Shown: positions 24,735 to 33,536, numbered from the stretch's first letter. The stretch: 43,628 nt of DNA from Planctomycetota bacterium (GCA_029936315.1 JAPYTD010000024.1:6059-49686); one strand, 5' to 3'. Numbers and translations: made by a program. Notes: generated by a model not told the origin, from the sequence alone.

Positions 24735-25678
24735 TTGAGTAGCCGCGCGATCTCGGGCTCGTCCATGTTGGCCTTCGTAACCAACACGCAGCCAGTGTCG
24801 ACAATCGCCACGACGGTGCCGCCATCGATCAGCTTGGCCAGATGTTCGACCGCCAGTTGCCCCATGCGCCGCGGGTTCTGCACGACGAGTGCCTGGATCT
24901 TGCCACTTCGCAAACCAGCCGAAAGCGGCTCGGTCACGTCAAAGCCGACGAACTTCAGTTTGCCCGTCATCTTGAGTTGGTCGAGCGCCAGCATCATGCC
25001 GTTGGTGACCGGCTCGCACGGGCAGAACACGCCATCTGCCTTCTTGAGGTCATCGGCCATGTTGAGCGCGCTGGTCTTGGCTTCGCCAGTTGTCGCACCA
25101 GCGCGCCGGTTGTCGACCAGGATCTCGAGGCCGCCGGCGCGCGCAGCCTTGAGGAAGCCCTCTTCGCGCGCAGTCGTAGATGCCGAACCAACCTGGTAGC
25201 GCAACACCACGACTTTGCCTTTGCCGTCGAGCAGTCGCACCATCTCTTTGCCGGCCAGTTCGCCGCTGGCTTCGTTGTCGGTCGCAACGAAGCTGGCGAA
25301 GTCCTCGCCGGGCGTGCCTTCGAGCGCCGAGTCGAAGATGACGACCGGAATGCCCTTCTGCTTGGCGCGCGCCACGTCGGGTGCCAACGCCTTGTGGTCC
25401 AGCGGCGCCAAGGCAATGCCGGCGACGCCTTCGCCAATGAACTGCTGCATGAGCTGCTTCTGCCCGGCGCGGTCATTCTCGGCCAACGGCCCCTTGAAGG
25501 TGACTTCGAAACCGAGCCTTGCGGCAGCCTCCTGGGCGCCAGCATCGACCGCTTGCCAGAACACGTGGGTCGTGCCCTTGGGGATCACGACGACTCGTCG
25601 CTTGGACGTCGCGTTGTCACCGCAGGCAGTAAGCAACAAGAAGGACGGTAGTAGAAGCAGGTAACTCGCCAGAGACAT
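24731..25678 (-). CDS. sugar-binding lipoprotein (periplasmic binding protein type 1)
   Basis: The 315-residue protein starts at the ATG at 25678 with a lipobox LLTAC. The mature sequence has the ribose-binding-protein family pattern: VVVIPKGTTHVFWQAVDAGAQEAA at the N-terminus, GVAGIALAPLDHKALAP, IPVVIFDSALEG, SFVATDNEASGELAGKEM and FVGFDVTEP. It delivers the sugar to the permease. Its anchoring as a lipoprotein, rather than free in the periplasm, is common in Planctomycetota. It is the first gene of the importer, 61 nt after the metallophosphoesterase. Pentose, deoxyhexose and heptose ligands are all possible. Confidence 0.93.
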   Translation of the reverse strand: MSLASYLLLLPSFLLLTACGDNATSKRRVVVIPKGTTHVFWQAVDAGAQEAAARLGFEVTFKGPLAENDRAGQKQLMQQFIGEGVAGIALAPLDHKALAPDVARAKQKGIPVVIFDSALEGTPGEDFASFVATDNEASGELAGKEMVRLLDGKGKVVVLRYQVGSASTTAREEGFLKAARAGGLEILVDNRRAGATTGEAKTSALNMADDLKKADGVFCPCEPVTNGMMLALDQLKMTGKLKFVGFDVTEPLSAGLRSGKIQALVVQNPRRMGQLAVEHLAKLIDGGTVVAIVDTGCVLVTKANMDEPEIARLLK

Positions 25679-25739
25679 GGGCCGCGATGCTAGCGGCACA
25701 TTGGGTTGCTGCGAACGGCTGCCTGGGTTTGCGAGCGAG

Positions 25740-26837
25740 TTAGCTGCCCTTGAGCGTCAGCACGATCAGCTGCGGCCGACAGAACAACCGTACACGCGGT
25801 GCATCGCCGCATTCGAGGCCGATGCCGCGACTGCAACAGAGCCACGCTTTGCCGTTGGCGAAGACGCCACCACCACCAAGCCAACGCGGCACGGCCGAGA
25901 ACATCACAGGTGGACCAAAGCCGGGGATCTGGATCTGGCCGCCGTGCGTGTGCCCAGCGACGAACAGTGCGTCGGGATCCAAGCCATCGCGCACGACACT
26001 GAGCATGAAGTCGGGTGCGTGGCCGATGACAATCGGAAAACGTTCCCCGCGCAGCGACGCAACGACGCTGCGATCGAGGAACTTCGCGCGCGAACGAAGC
26101 CGCGACAAGCCAGTGATGTCGATCGGCACCCCGGGCACAGACACACGATCGTCGACGAGCACCTGCACGCGCGTACCAGCGAAGATGCGCTCGACGCCAC
26201 CCGCGAAGTGGTCCACGTCGCCGTCTACCGCGTACATACCGAGCGGCGCTTCGATGCGCCGCAGCTGCTCGTGCAAGGCCGGCAGGTGCTTGCACAGTTC
26301 TTGGTCTGAGACTTGCAGGTAGTCGCCTAGCAACAGCACCAGGTCCGGCTTGGCCGCGACGATCTCGTCAAAGACATGGATCTCGTAGGCGCCGATCGCA
26401 TCGGTTTGCAAATCCGCAACGCACGCAACTACCAGCGGCTTGGGCAGACCCGACAATCGCGGGCTGGTGACTTCGGCATGGGTCACCTCGAGCCGGCGCG
26501 GTTCGATCTCACGCGCAAACACGTAGGTCGCCTCGCCAACGAAGAACGCCATCAACCAGAGCACACTTAGCGCCCGGCTATGCCGCCGGATGCGAATGCC
26601 GCGCACCGCCATGACTGGCAAGATCACGCAGAACATCGCATGGGTCAGACCGCGCAGCATCGCGAAGCCGCCGAACGCGCGGAAGAACACTCCCGCGACA
26701 GCCATCATCGCGCCCGCGAAGGCGAACAGCATCAGCCACTCAAGCCAACCGCTGCGGTAACGAATGCGCCACGCGCACACGAGCCCAAACACAAGCCCGA
26801 CCAGGTCGAACGCGCTACACAGAACCAGTACCGCCAC
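25740..26837 (-). CDS. membrane metallophosphoesterase (YkuE-like)
   Basis: With a GTG start at 26837 the protein has about 365 residues; the frame is open to 26939 but that part has no family features. The first 130 residues hold four or five hydrophobic helices. The calcineurin-like domain follows: CVADLQTD (DxQ where most have DxH), LLLGDYLQ (GD), DGDVDH in place of GNHD, PIVIGHAPD (GH) and VAGHTHGGQIQIPG (GHTH). It therefore keeps most dimetal ligands but with two substitutions. It lies upstream of and in line with the sugar importer and divergent from the lactonase gene. The substrate is unknown. Confidence 0.83.
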   Translation of the reverse strand: MAVLVLCSAFDLVGLVFGLVCAWRIRYRSGWLEWLMLFAFAGAMMAVAGVFFRAFGGFAMLRGLTHAMFCVILPVMAVRGIRIRRHSRALSVLWLMAFFVGEATYVFAREIEPRRLEVTHAEVTSPRLSGLPKPLVVACVADLQTDAIGAYEIHVFDEIVAAKPDLVLLLGDYLQVSDQELCKHLPALHEQLRRIEAPLGMYAVDGDVDHFAGGVERIFAGTRVQVLVDDRVSVPGVPIDITGLSRLRSRAKFLDRSVVASLRGERFPIVIGHAPDFMLSVVRDGLDPDALFVAGHTHGGQIQIPGFGPPVMFSAVPRWLGGGGVFANGKAWLCCSRGIGLECGDAPRVRLFCRPQLIVLTLKGS

Positions 26838-26885
26838 AGAATCAGTATGTACGGGGCATCTACAAAACTCGCGGCAATCCTTTTT

Positions 26886-26899
26886 GCAAGCATGCTTGC
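26886..26899. promoter_or_regulatory. 14-bp perfect palindrome, candidate operator
   Basis: GCAAGCATGCTTGC reads the same on both strands and sits in the roughly 95-bp gap between the divergent metallophosphoesterase and lactonase genes. Such a site suits a dimeric repressor controlling both the importer/sulfatase operon and the lactonase/dehydrogenase genes. No regulator gene is in the window, so this is inference from position and symmetry. Confidence 0.45.
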
Positions 26900-26931
26900 C
26901 GGAGGCCGCTGATGGCGAAACAATCGCCACC

Positions 26932-27768
26932 GTGCGCATCGATGCCCATCAACACTTCTGGCGATACGACGCCACGGACTACTCGTGGATCAACGTGCGC
27001 ATGCAGCGCATCGCCCGCGACTTCCTGCCAGCCGACCTCCAACCGCGGTTGGAGGCCTGCAACCTCGACGGTACGATCGCGGTGCAGGCGCGTTCGTCGC
27101 TCGAAGAGACGCGTTTCCTCGTGGATCTCGCTCGCAACAACGACTGCGTCAAGGCAGTCGTCGGCTGGGCGGACTTATGCGCCGACAACCTCGACGCCGT
27201 TCTCGACGAGCTGTGCCAAGACCGCGAGCTACGCGGCCTACGCCACGTCGTGCAAGACGAACCGGACGACCAGTTTTTGGCCCGCAGCGACTTTCAGAAC
27301 GGCGTGCGCAAACTCGCAGACCGCAACCTGGTCTACGACATCCTGATCTTTCCCCGGCAACTTGACGCCGCCATCACGTTTGCCGGCGCCCTGCCAAACC
27401 AGCCGCTCGTGCTCGACCACCTCGCCAAGCCCAACATCGCCAAACATGATAAGAACGCCTGGCAGCCAGGCTTTGAGGCGCTCGCCAAGTTCGAGCACGT
27501 CAGCTGCAAGCTCTCGGGCATGGTCACCGAAGCCAAATGGAACGAATGGCAAGCGAATGACTTCCGCCACTACCTCGACACGGCCTTGGCAGCATTCGGT
27601 GCGGACCGATTGATGTTTGGTTCGGATTGGCCTGTGTGCCTGCTGGCGGCACACGAGTATCAAGACGTCTACCAACTGGTCGTGGACTGGGCGAACGCGC
27701 TCAGCGAGAGTGAGCAGCAGAAGCTGTTCGGTAATAACGCGGCCCGCATCTACGGCATCTCCAACTAG
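26932..27768 (+). CDS. COG3618 sugar lactonase (L-fuconolactonase / L-rhamnonolactonase type)
   Basis: The 278-residue amidohydrolase-2 TIM barrel starts at GTG 26932, which gives the family N-terminus MRIDAHQHFWRYD; the frame is open upstream without homology. Conserved sites: the metal or active-site HQHFW, GLRHVVQDEPDD, PLVLDHLAKPNI and MFGSDWPVC (catalytic Asp). Family enzymes open 6-deoxyhexono-lactones (L-fucono- and L-rhamnono-lactone) to the acid in non-phosphorylative sugar breakdown. It is one base ahead of an SDR gene that could make the lactone. A GGAGG plus ATG at 26901-26914 lies upstream but in a different frame. Confidence 0.88.
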   Translation: MRIDAHQHFWRYDATDYSWINVRMQRIARDFLPADLQPRLEACNLDGTIAVQARSSLEETRFLVDLARNNDCVKAVVGWADLCADNLDAVLDELCQDRELRGLRHVVQDEPDDQFLARSDFQNGVRKLADRNLVYDILIFPRQLDAAITFAGALPNQPLVLDHLAKPNIAKHDKNAWQPGFEALAKFEHVSCKLSGMVTEAKWNEWQANDFRHYLDTALAAFGADRLMFGSDWPVCLLAAHEYQDVYQLVVDWANALSESEQQKLFGNNAARIYGISN

Positions 27769-27769
27769 C

Positions 27770-28756
27770 ATGAGCAACACGTATCTGGTCACTGGCGCAA
27801 TGGGCTGCATCGGCGCATGGGTCGTCAAGCAACTGGCCGAACGCGGCGACACCGCAGTCGTCTTCGATATCGGTGGCGACGCGCGTCGCATCAAGAACGT
27901 GCTCGATGCTGACTCGTTCGCGCGCGTGAAGTTTGTCACCGGCGACATCACCGACGGCGAAGCCACCAAGCGCTGCGTCGCCGAAGCGGCACCAAAGGCG
28001 ATCATCCATCTGGCCGGGCTGCAGGTACCGTTCTGCAAGGCAGACCCTGCGCTCGGTGCAAAGGTCAATGTGCTCGGCACCATCCACGTGTTTGAAGCGG
28101 CGATTGCGGCCAACGTCGAACGTGTCGTCTACGCGAGCAGCGCCGCGGTGTTTGGCCCCGGCGAAGACGGCGCCGCCGCGCCCGATGAAGACTCGACCTG
28201 TGAGCCGACCACCCACTACGGGGTCTACAAGCGCGCCAACGAAGGCACCGCCAGGATTTACTGGCAGGACAACAAGATGCCGAGCGTCGGGTTGCGCCCG
28301 TTGACGGTCTACGGCGTCGGCCGCGATCAGGGCCTGACGTCCGGGCCCACCACTGCCATGAAAGCCGCGGTACTCGGCAAGCCGCACACGATCGGCTTCA
28401 CCGGTTCGACCGACTTCAACTACGTCGGCGACACCGCTGCGATGTTCATCGCATGTGCAGATCGTGACCCGGCCAGCGGCAAGGGCGCGCACGTCTACAA
28501 CCTGCACGGCGCGACCGTCGCCGTCAGCGACATCATCCAAACCATCGAAGTTCTGCACCCAGGTGCCGCCGGAACGCTGTCGCAAGACGGCCCCGAACTG
28601 CCGATCCCACCGCAACTCGACGGCAGCGCTATTCACCGCGACTTCCCGGGCCTTCCCGACACGTCGCTGCAAGACGGCATCGGCTATACGTTGCGGCGCT
28701 TTGGCGAACTGCAGGCGGCCAGCCAACTGGATACGCGCGACCTGCCTAAATCCTGA
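27770..28756 (+). CDS. extended SDR: NAD-dependent epimerase/dehydratase-family sugar dehydrogenase
   Basis: The 328-residue Rossmann protein has the nucleotide motif TGAMGCIGAW (G9, G12, G15), FVTGDITD, the VVYASSAAVFGP serine region and the catalytic HYGVYKRANE (Y150, K154). GLRPLTVYGVGRDQG is the usual substrate-side motif of nucleotide-sugar epimerases and uronate dehydrogenases. It is separated by one base from the lactonase gene, so they are co-translated. Because of that pairing I infer that it oxidises an aldose to a lactone (as uronate dehydrogenase does) rather than epimerising a UDP-sugar. The activity itself cannot be read from the sequence. Confidence 0.85.
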   Translation: MSNTYLVTGAMGCIGAWVVKQLAERGDTAVVFDIGGDARRIKNVLDADSFARVKFVTGDITDGEATKRCVAEAAPKAIIHLAGLQVPFCKADPALGAKVNVLGTIHVFEAAIAANVERVVYASSAAVFGPGEDGAAAPDEDSTCEPTTHYGVYKRANEGTARIYWQDNKMPSVGLRPLTVYGVGRDQGLTSGPTTAMKAAVLGKPHTIGFTGSTDFNYVGDTAAMFIACADRDPASGKGAHVYNLHGATVAVSDIIQTIEVLHPGAAGTLSQDGPELPIPPQLDGSAIHRDFPGLPDTSLQDGIGYTLRRFGELQAASQLDTRDLPKS

Positions 28757-28767
28757 GCAGGCCTTCT

Positions 28768-28911
28768 TCAGCCGTTGCCAGTGCTGTCAAAGACCGCACC
28801 AAAGTCCGTAGCCGTCGGCTTCTTGGGATCCTGAGCTGCCGGCAGGTGGCTGCCGAGCCAAAGCGCGACCGGCAAGAACCAGACAACGTGTCGAGAAATG
28901 AGATTCTTCAT
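28768..28911 (-). CDS. small secreted peptide, unknown
   Basis: This 47-residue frame starts at the ATG at 28911 and encodes a convincing signal peptide (MKNLISRHVVWFLPVALWLG, then SHLPAAQ as a likely cleavage site) followed by only about 20 residues ending DFGAVFDSTGNG. It could be a mini secreted protein or the 5' end of a truncated gene. No Shine-Dalgarno beyond GTGGAA is visible. It is convergent with the SDR gene. Confidence 0.4.
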   Translation of the reverse strand: MKNLISRHVVWFLPVALWLGSHLPAAQDPKKPTATDFGAVFDSTGNG

Positions 28912-29253
28912 GGCTCGCGGTTCCACTTGGCAAGTTGGCAAAGCCGAATCATCGAAGGTGAAAGTGCCTGGTAGATCCGACACACAACCACAGTTGCCTT
29001 CCAGTCATGTGAAGAGTCACCGCACGGCGTCTGTCCATGCCAAGGGATGCACCGTGCGCCGCGGTCAGCTGGATCGCAAACAACACGATGTGGCGCATGC
29101 CATGAAGGGCCGTCGGGAAGGCGGCTACGAATGCGATGGTAACTCGACCATCCGCGGAGGTAGAGCGGGTCCCGAGTGTGTGTGGATCGGCTATGCTCGA
29201 TCGTCTCGTCAGCCTGATCACGCCCGCTTCGACGGGGGCAAGGCCACCGTTTG
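28912..29253. other. intergenic region, no convincing gene
   Basis: The stretch separates the small secreted peptide from the cytochrome. The minus-strand frame through it has one hydrophobic patch but starts and ends in basic, family-less sequence. No repeats or strong hairpins were seen. The cytochrome promoter should lie near its right end; TATGCT at about 29191 is a possible -10. Confidence 0.4.
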
Positions 29254-31587
29254 ATGCGCAACCCTTCTCCCACCAGTCTCTCCCTGCTCGGCACCGCGCT
29301 CTTGGCCATACTCACGGCCAACTTCATGCCCACGGTGGTCGCGCCAACGGACGTGCAGTTCCCGGGCACGCAACCGGGCCAGGCGGCCTTGCTTGCCGGC
29401 GTCTCGAACTGCTCCAGTTGCCACGGCTACTACGACCAGGCCACCGAGCCGCTTGAGAATTGGATGGGCAGCATGATGTCGCAGGCTGGCCGCGACCCGG
29501 TGTTTTGGGCCGCACTCGCTGTTGCCGAAGGTGACTACCCCGGTGCCGGTGACTTCTGCATTCGCTGCCACTCGCCGCGCGGCTGGCACGAAGGTCGCGC
29601 CGTGCCGACGGATGGCTCTGCCCTCGACCCGGTAACCGACGCGGATGGCGTCGAATGTGGTATCTGCCACAGCCTGGTCAACCCGGATCAATCCGAACAC
29701 CCCGGCCAGCAGACCGCCCCGTACATTGCCAACGACGGGGGCACGCCACCAGAAGGCTTCTACGGCAGCGGCATGCAGGTGCACTCCGGCACGCAAGTTC
29801 GCTACGGGCCGTACGCATCGACGACCGCGCCGCACGGCTTCACCCAGTCGCTGTTCCATCGCAAGCCAGAACTCTGTGGCACCTGTCACGACGTCTCCAA
29901 CCCAATGGTCGGTGACCTCGCCGCGAACAATGGCGCGATGACGCCGTTGCCGGCGGGCCAATTCAGTGGTGTTCCCGGAGCGCCGGTTACCCAGAAGGCT
30001 GCGTTCCTCAACCCGCCGTATGCCTATGGCATCGTTGAGCGCACGTTCAGTGAGCACAAGGCTAGCTCGCTGTCGACCACGCCTGTCAGCAGCTACAACA
30101 CGCTGCCGAATGACCTCAAGCGAGGTGCGATCAAGCGCGCCTATGACCAGGCGCAACTCGCCGGCCAGGGCGGTGACTATGAAGACGGTACGCAGCGTCT
30201 CTTCACTTGCCAAAGCTGCCACATCGAGCCCATCTCCGGCCAAGGCGCATCGTTCGGCTCGCCACCGCTGCGCAACGACCTGCCGCTACACGATCTGACC
30301 GGCGGCAACACGTGGGTTCCGAACGCGATCCAATGGCTCGACAATCAAGTGCCGAGCAAGTTGCGCCTCGGCCAAGGCCTGAACGGCATCCAAACGATGG
30401 CGATGGATCGCGGCGTCATTCGCGCCCGCAACTCGCTGAAACGCGCCGGCGCCCTCGACATCACCGACAACACCCTGCGCGTCACCAACCTGACCGGCCA
30501 CAAGTTGATCACCGGCTACCCCGAAGGTCGCCGCATGTGGTTGCGCGTGCGCTGGCTCAACGAGCAACTGCAAGTGCTGCAAGACGACGGCGCCTACGAC
30601 AGCTTCACGACGTCGGCCAACGGCACCAACTACACGGTCAGTTCGATCACCGACCCCAACGCGCACATCTACGAGACCAAGCTCGCGATCACGCAGGATT
30701 GGGCCGTGCAGCTGCTCGGCCTCGGCACCAATCCACTGACCCCGTTAGAGTTCGACCGCGTCACCGGCCAACCGACGTTGTATTTGGCGCAACTCGCCGC
30801 GAGCCCGCCGGGAACGAGCCATGAGTCCTTCCACTTCGTGCTGAACAACACAGTCGTCTCCGACACGCGCATTCCGCCGTATGGCTTCGATCGCGACGAA
30901 GCCGAGAAGCGCAACGCGCTGCCGGTGCCGGCGACGCAATACGGCAACCCCGCACCCGGCGGCACCTACAACTACTTCGACGACGTAGCCCTGACCCCGC
31001 CGCCAGGTGCGACGCGCGCCGAGATCGAACTGCTCTACCAGACCTCCAGTTGGGAGTACATCCAGTTCTTGTTGCTGGCCAACCCGGGCTCAAGCCCGTT
31101 CCTCGCTTCGGCCGGGCAGGATCTGTTCGACGCCTACATGGCGACGGGACAATCGACGCCCGAAGTCATGGCGACCGCGCGCTGGTGCAACATGCCGGGC
31201 ACCAACGAAGACCTCGTGTTAAAGACAGCACTCAATGGTGCGACGCCCGACCTGACGTGCGGCAAGCGCGTCGCCGCCGGTGATGTCATGACATTCGAAG
31301 TGACGAGCCCGCTCGGTTCTCACCAACTGCACGTTGGCGGCCTGTTCTTGCAGATCCACAACCCGTGGGCGCCGCCGCTCAGCGGCTTGCTGCCGGGCCT
31401 GTGGCTCGACCACGACAACGGCTGGGTGATCATCCCCGGCGTCGCGCCCGGTGGCTGGACGTTCAACATCACGATGCCGCCCGGCCTCGGCAGCCAGATC
31501 CTGCGCTGGCAGGCACTGGCACTCGGTGGCGTGCCGACGAACGGCTTGTTCGCGTTGAGCAACGCGTTCGACTTCTACCAGAACTGA
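29254..31587 (+). CDS. secreted pentaheme cytochrome c with planctomycete C-terminal region
   Basis: The 777-residue protein starts at the ATG at 29254 (a TTG directly before it is less likely) with a signal peptide SLSLLGTALLAILTANF. Five CXXCH heme sites lie in the first 325 residues: CSSCH (53), CIRCH (102), CGICH (135), CGTCH (208) and CQSCH (319). The arrangement recalls the cytochrome c554/c-prime-like multiheme group. From about 370 to 560 comes a beta-rich part with TNLTGHKLITGYPEGRRMW, as in related multiheme proteins. The end, GLGSQILRWQALALG and LSNAFDFYQN, resembles the terminal segment of many planctomycete exported proteins. It probably transfers electrons in the periplasm or at the outer surface. 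The partner is unknown. Confidence 0.88.
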   Translation: MRNPSPTSLSLLGTALLAILTANFMPTVVAPTDVQFPGTQPGQAALLAGVSNCSSCHGYYDQATEPLENWMGSMMSQAGRDPVFWAALAVAEGDYPGAGDFCIRCHSPRGWHEGRAVPTDGSALDPVTDADGVECGICHSLVNPDQSEHPGQQTAPYIANDGGTPPEGFYGSGMQVHSGTQVRYGPYASTTAPHGFTQSLFHRKPELCGTCHDVSNPMVGDLAANNGAMTPLPAGQFSGVPGAPVTQKAAFLNPPYAYGIVERTFSEHKASSLSTTPVSSYNTLPNDLKRGAIKRAYDQAQLAGQGGDYEDGTQRLFTCQSCHIEPISGQGASFGSPPLRNDLPLHDLTGGNTWVPNAIQWLDNQVPSKLRLGQGLNGIQTMAMDRGVIRARNSLKRAGALDITDNTLRVTNLTGHKLITGYPEGRRMWLRVRWLNEQLQVLQDDGAYDSFTTSANGTNYTVSSITDPNAHIYETKLAITQDWAVQLLGLGTNPLTPLEFDRVTGQPTLYLAQLAASPPGTSHESFHFVLNNTVVSDTRIPPYGFDRDEAEKRNALPVPATQYGNPAPGGTYNYFDDVALTPPPGATRAEIELLYQTSSWEYIQFLLLANPGSSPFLASAGQDLFDAYMATGQSTPEVMATARWCNMPGTNEDLVLKTALNGATPDLTCGKRVAAGDVMTFEVTSPLGSHQLHVGGLFLQIHNPWAPPLSGLLPGLWLDHDNGWVIIPGVAPGGWTFNITMPPGLGSQILRWQALALGGVPTNGLFALSNAFDFYQN

Positions 31588-31588
31588 A

Positions 31589-31832
31589 TTGCGAGCTCGC
31601 AAGGGCATGCGGTTTGACTCGACGGTCGAACTGACTGCCGACAACGTGGCCCAGTTCGCTGGACTTCGGGTTCCGCTTCCGCCGGGCCGTGCCTGCGAAT
31701 CAGATTGTTAGCATCGAATGGCTGGTCGTCGACTTGCGTGGCCGGCTGCAGAACGCGGGTGGCACAACGGCAGTCGGCGCCCGCGGCATGGTGTTGCTCG
31801 CCGACCTGCGGCGAGGCGCTGCGCGAATCTAG
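31589..31832 (+). pseudogene. internally deleted MaoC-like dehydratase
   Basis: Right after the cytochrome stop, a frame from TTG 31589 or ATG 31607 reads RKGMRFDSTVELTADNVAQFA, the usual start of MaoC/hotdog dehydratases. At about 31655-31665 it shifts one frame into LDFGFRFRRAVPANQIVSIEWLVVDLR and GARGMVLLADL, the usual end, stopping at TAG 31830-31832. The roughly 60-80 residues between, with the catalytic Asp-His (GDxNPxH), are missing. It is therefore dead. Its end overlaps the stop of the convergent WG-type repeat gene by 3 bp. Confidence 0.65.
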
Positions 31833-33358
31833 AAGGTGCCGACGGTCATCTGCACGCCGTTGGAGGACGTGACGGCGGTAATCATCAACGTTGGACTGAT
31901 TTCTAGTGGCACGTACTGGTGGGTAAGCATGAAGCCGGCGAGTGCTGGATTGACCGGGACCGGGATCGCCGTGGTCACAACGCCGGCGCTCGGCAGTATG
32001 ACGTCGACAAGGTCCGGGCTGGCGTAGAGCGTGCACCCGGGCAACGCCTGCGGCAATGCCACCGACAAGGGCAACGAAATCGCGGTTAGACCGGTGACGG
32101 CGGCGACGAACGCAAGCGCCGGCATGCCCGTTCCCTTGGCCATGAACGCGCCGCCAAGCTGCGGCGCCTCAGTCACGGTCAGGACGTTGAGGCCACCCGA
32201 CCCGACGCAGCCCGGGCCAAGCGAGGTGATGACCGGGGCGCACGAGCTGTGGATGCGGGCAATGCGACTGTGGGCGTTGCCGCCGGCAAGAGTGAACTGA
32301 CCCGTGACGACAACATCGCCATCCGCAGCAACAACGAGATCCGACACGTTGTTGGTCGTGCCAACACCAAAGCCACCAGTCCAGCCGGAGCCGTTCCAGC
32401 GGGCGACCCGGTTGCGCAGCGCACCACCGGCAATCGTGAACGCACCGCCAACCATGATGTCACCATTGGGCAGGGCCCGCAGCGCCGCGACGGCGCCGTT
32501 GGTGCCGGCCCCCATCGACAACCAGCCACCGCCGGAGAAGCGGGCGATATTGTTGACGGGAACACCACCAGCGCTCGAAAACGAGCCGCCGACGTAGATG
32601 ACACCCGTGGTCGGCGAAACGGCGACGGCAGATACGCCGAAGAAACCGATGCCGCTACCGAGCGCGCTCCAGTTGGCACCGTTCCAGCGGGCCACGCGAT
32701 TGACGGTGAGACCACCAGCGCCAACGAATGTGCCGACGGCGATCAGGTCCGAGCCCGACAGCGCCATGTCGCGCACTGGACCGTTGAGGCCAGTCGCCAG
32801 CGGGTGCCAGGTCGAACCGTCGAAGCGCGCGATGTTGGTTGCCGCCACGCCGTTGACCCCAGAAAACGAACCGCCAACGATGATGTCGCCGTTGGGCATT
32901 TCCAGAACCGCCTGCACCGACGGACCAAACGGCAAGAACGCATCGAGTCCGGTGCCGAAGGCGCTCCATGAAGAACCGTTCCATCGGGCAATGCCGTTGA
33001 CGGTGATGCCACCCGCGGTCGTGAACACACCACCGGCGACGACGTCACCGTTGGCGAGCGTGGCTAGCGCCACGACATCGCCGTTCATGCCCGAACCAAG
33101 CTGGTTCCAAGCCGCGCCATCCCAACGCCCGATGCGGGCCATTGCCATGCCGCCAGCGGTAACAAAGCGGCCGCCGACAACCAGGTCCCCGTTGCCGTCC
33201 ACGGTTGCGCAATTCGCAACGTCGTTGCAGCCACCGCCGAATGACGGCGACGGCCAGGAGTAGGAGCACTGCGCGTGGGCGGCACTCGCGAACGCAAGCG
33301 CCGCTGCGACCAAGGCAGTGTGTGAAGACAAAACGAGAGTGCGGATCATGGTGGACAT
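31829..33358 (-). CDS. secreted WG-type beta-propeller repeat protein
   Basis: The 509-residue protein starts at the ATG at 33358 (or 33349), with a signal peptide ending SAAHAQC. The mature part has about seven repeats of 45-50 residues with the core GDVVVGGxFTxAGGxxVNxIARWNGxxWSALGSG, as in delta-60/Rax2-like and Kelch-like propellers. The last 120 residues (from SLGPGCVGSGGLNVLTV) form a separate beta domain seen at the end of many planctomycete secreted proteins, and may serve sorting or surface attachment. The plus-strand frames across it are shadows. Binding partner unknown. Confidence 0.8.
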   Translation of the reverse strand: MSTMIRTLVLSSHTALVAAALAFASAAHAQCSYSWPSPSFGGGCNDVANCATVDGNGDLVVGGRFVTAGGMAMARIGRWDGAAWNQLGSGMNGDVVALATLANGDVVAGGVFTTAGGITVNGIARWNGSSWSAFGTGLDAFLPFGPSVQAVLEMPNGDIIVGGSFSGVNGVAATNIARFDGSTWHPLATGLNGPVRDMALSGSDLIAVGTFVGAGGLTVNRVARWNGANWSALGSGIGFFGVSAVAVSPTTGVIYVGGSFSSAGGVPVNNIARFSGGGWLSMGAGTNGAVAALRALPNGDIMVGGAFTIAGGALRNRVARWNGSGWTGGFGVGTTNNVSDLVVAADGDVVVTGQFTLAGGNAHSRIARIHSSCAPVITSLGPGCVGSGGLNVLTVTEAPQLGGAFMAKGTGMPALAFVAAVTGLTAISLPLSVALPQALPGCTLYASPDLVDVILPSAGVVTTAIPVPVNPALAGFMLTHQYVPLEISPTLMITAVTSSNGVQMTVGTF

Positions 33359-33536
33359 GGGCGAGACGAGAGGTGTACGGCGGGCCTCGGGGCAGACCAC
33401 CACAGCTTAGCGCGCCACTGTCCTAGGCACACCCCGGCTCGTCTTCCCGACAACATCGGCCACTCCCCTGCGCGGTGAACCGCATCCGAAGCAACCATGC
33501 ACTTCTCCTCCACCGCAGCACCCCTACGATTCCAGC

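Noticed and set aside
28949..29221. Minus-strand 90-residue frame with a hydrophobic patch
   Set aside because: It lacks a ribosome site, a plausible signal peptide position and any recognisable motif; the basic flanks look non-coding.
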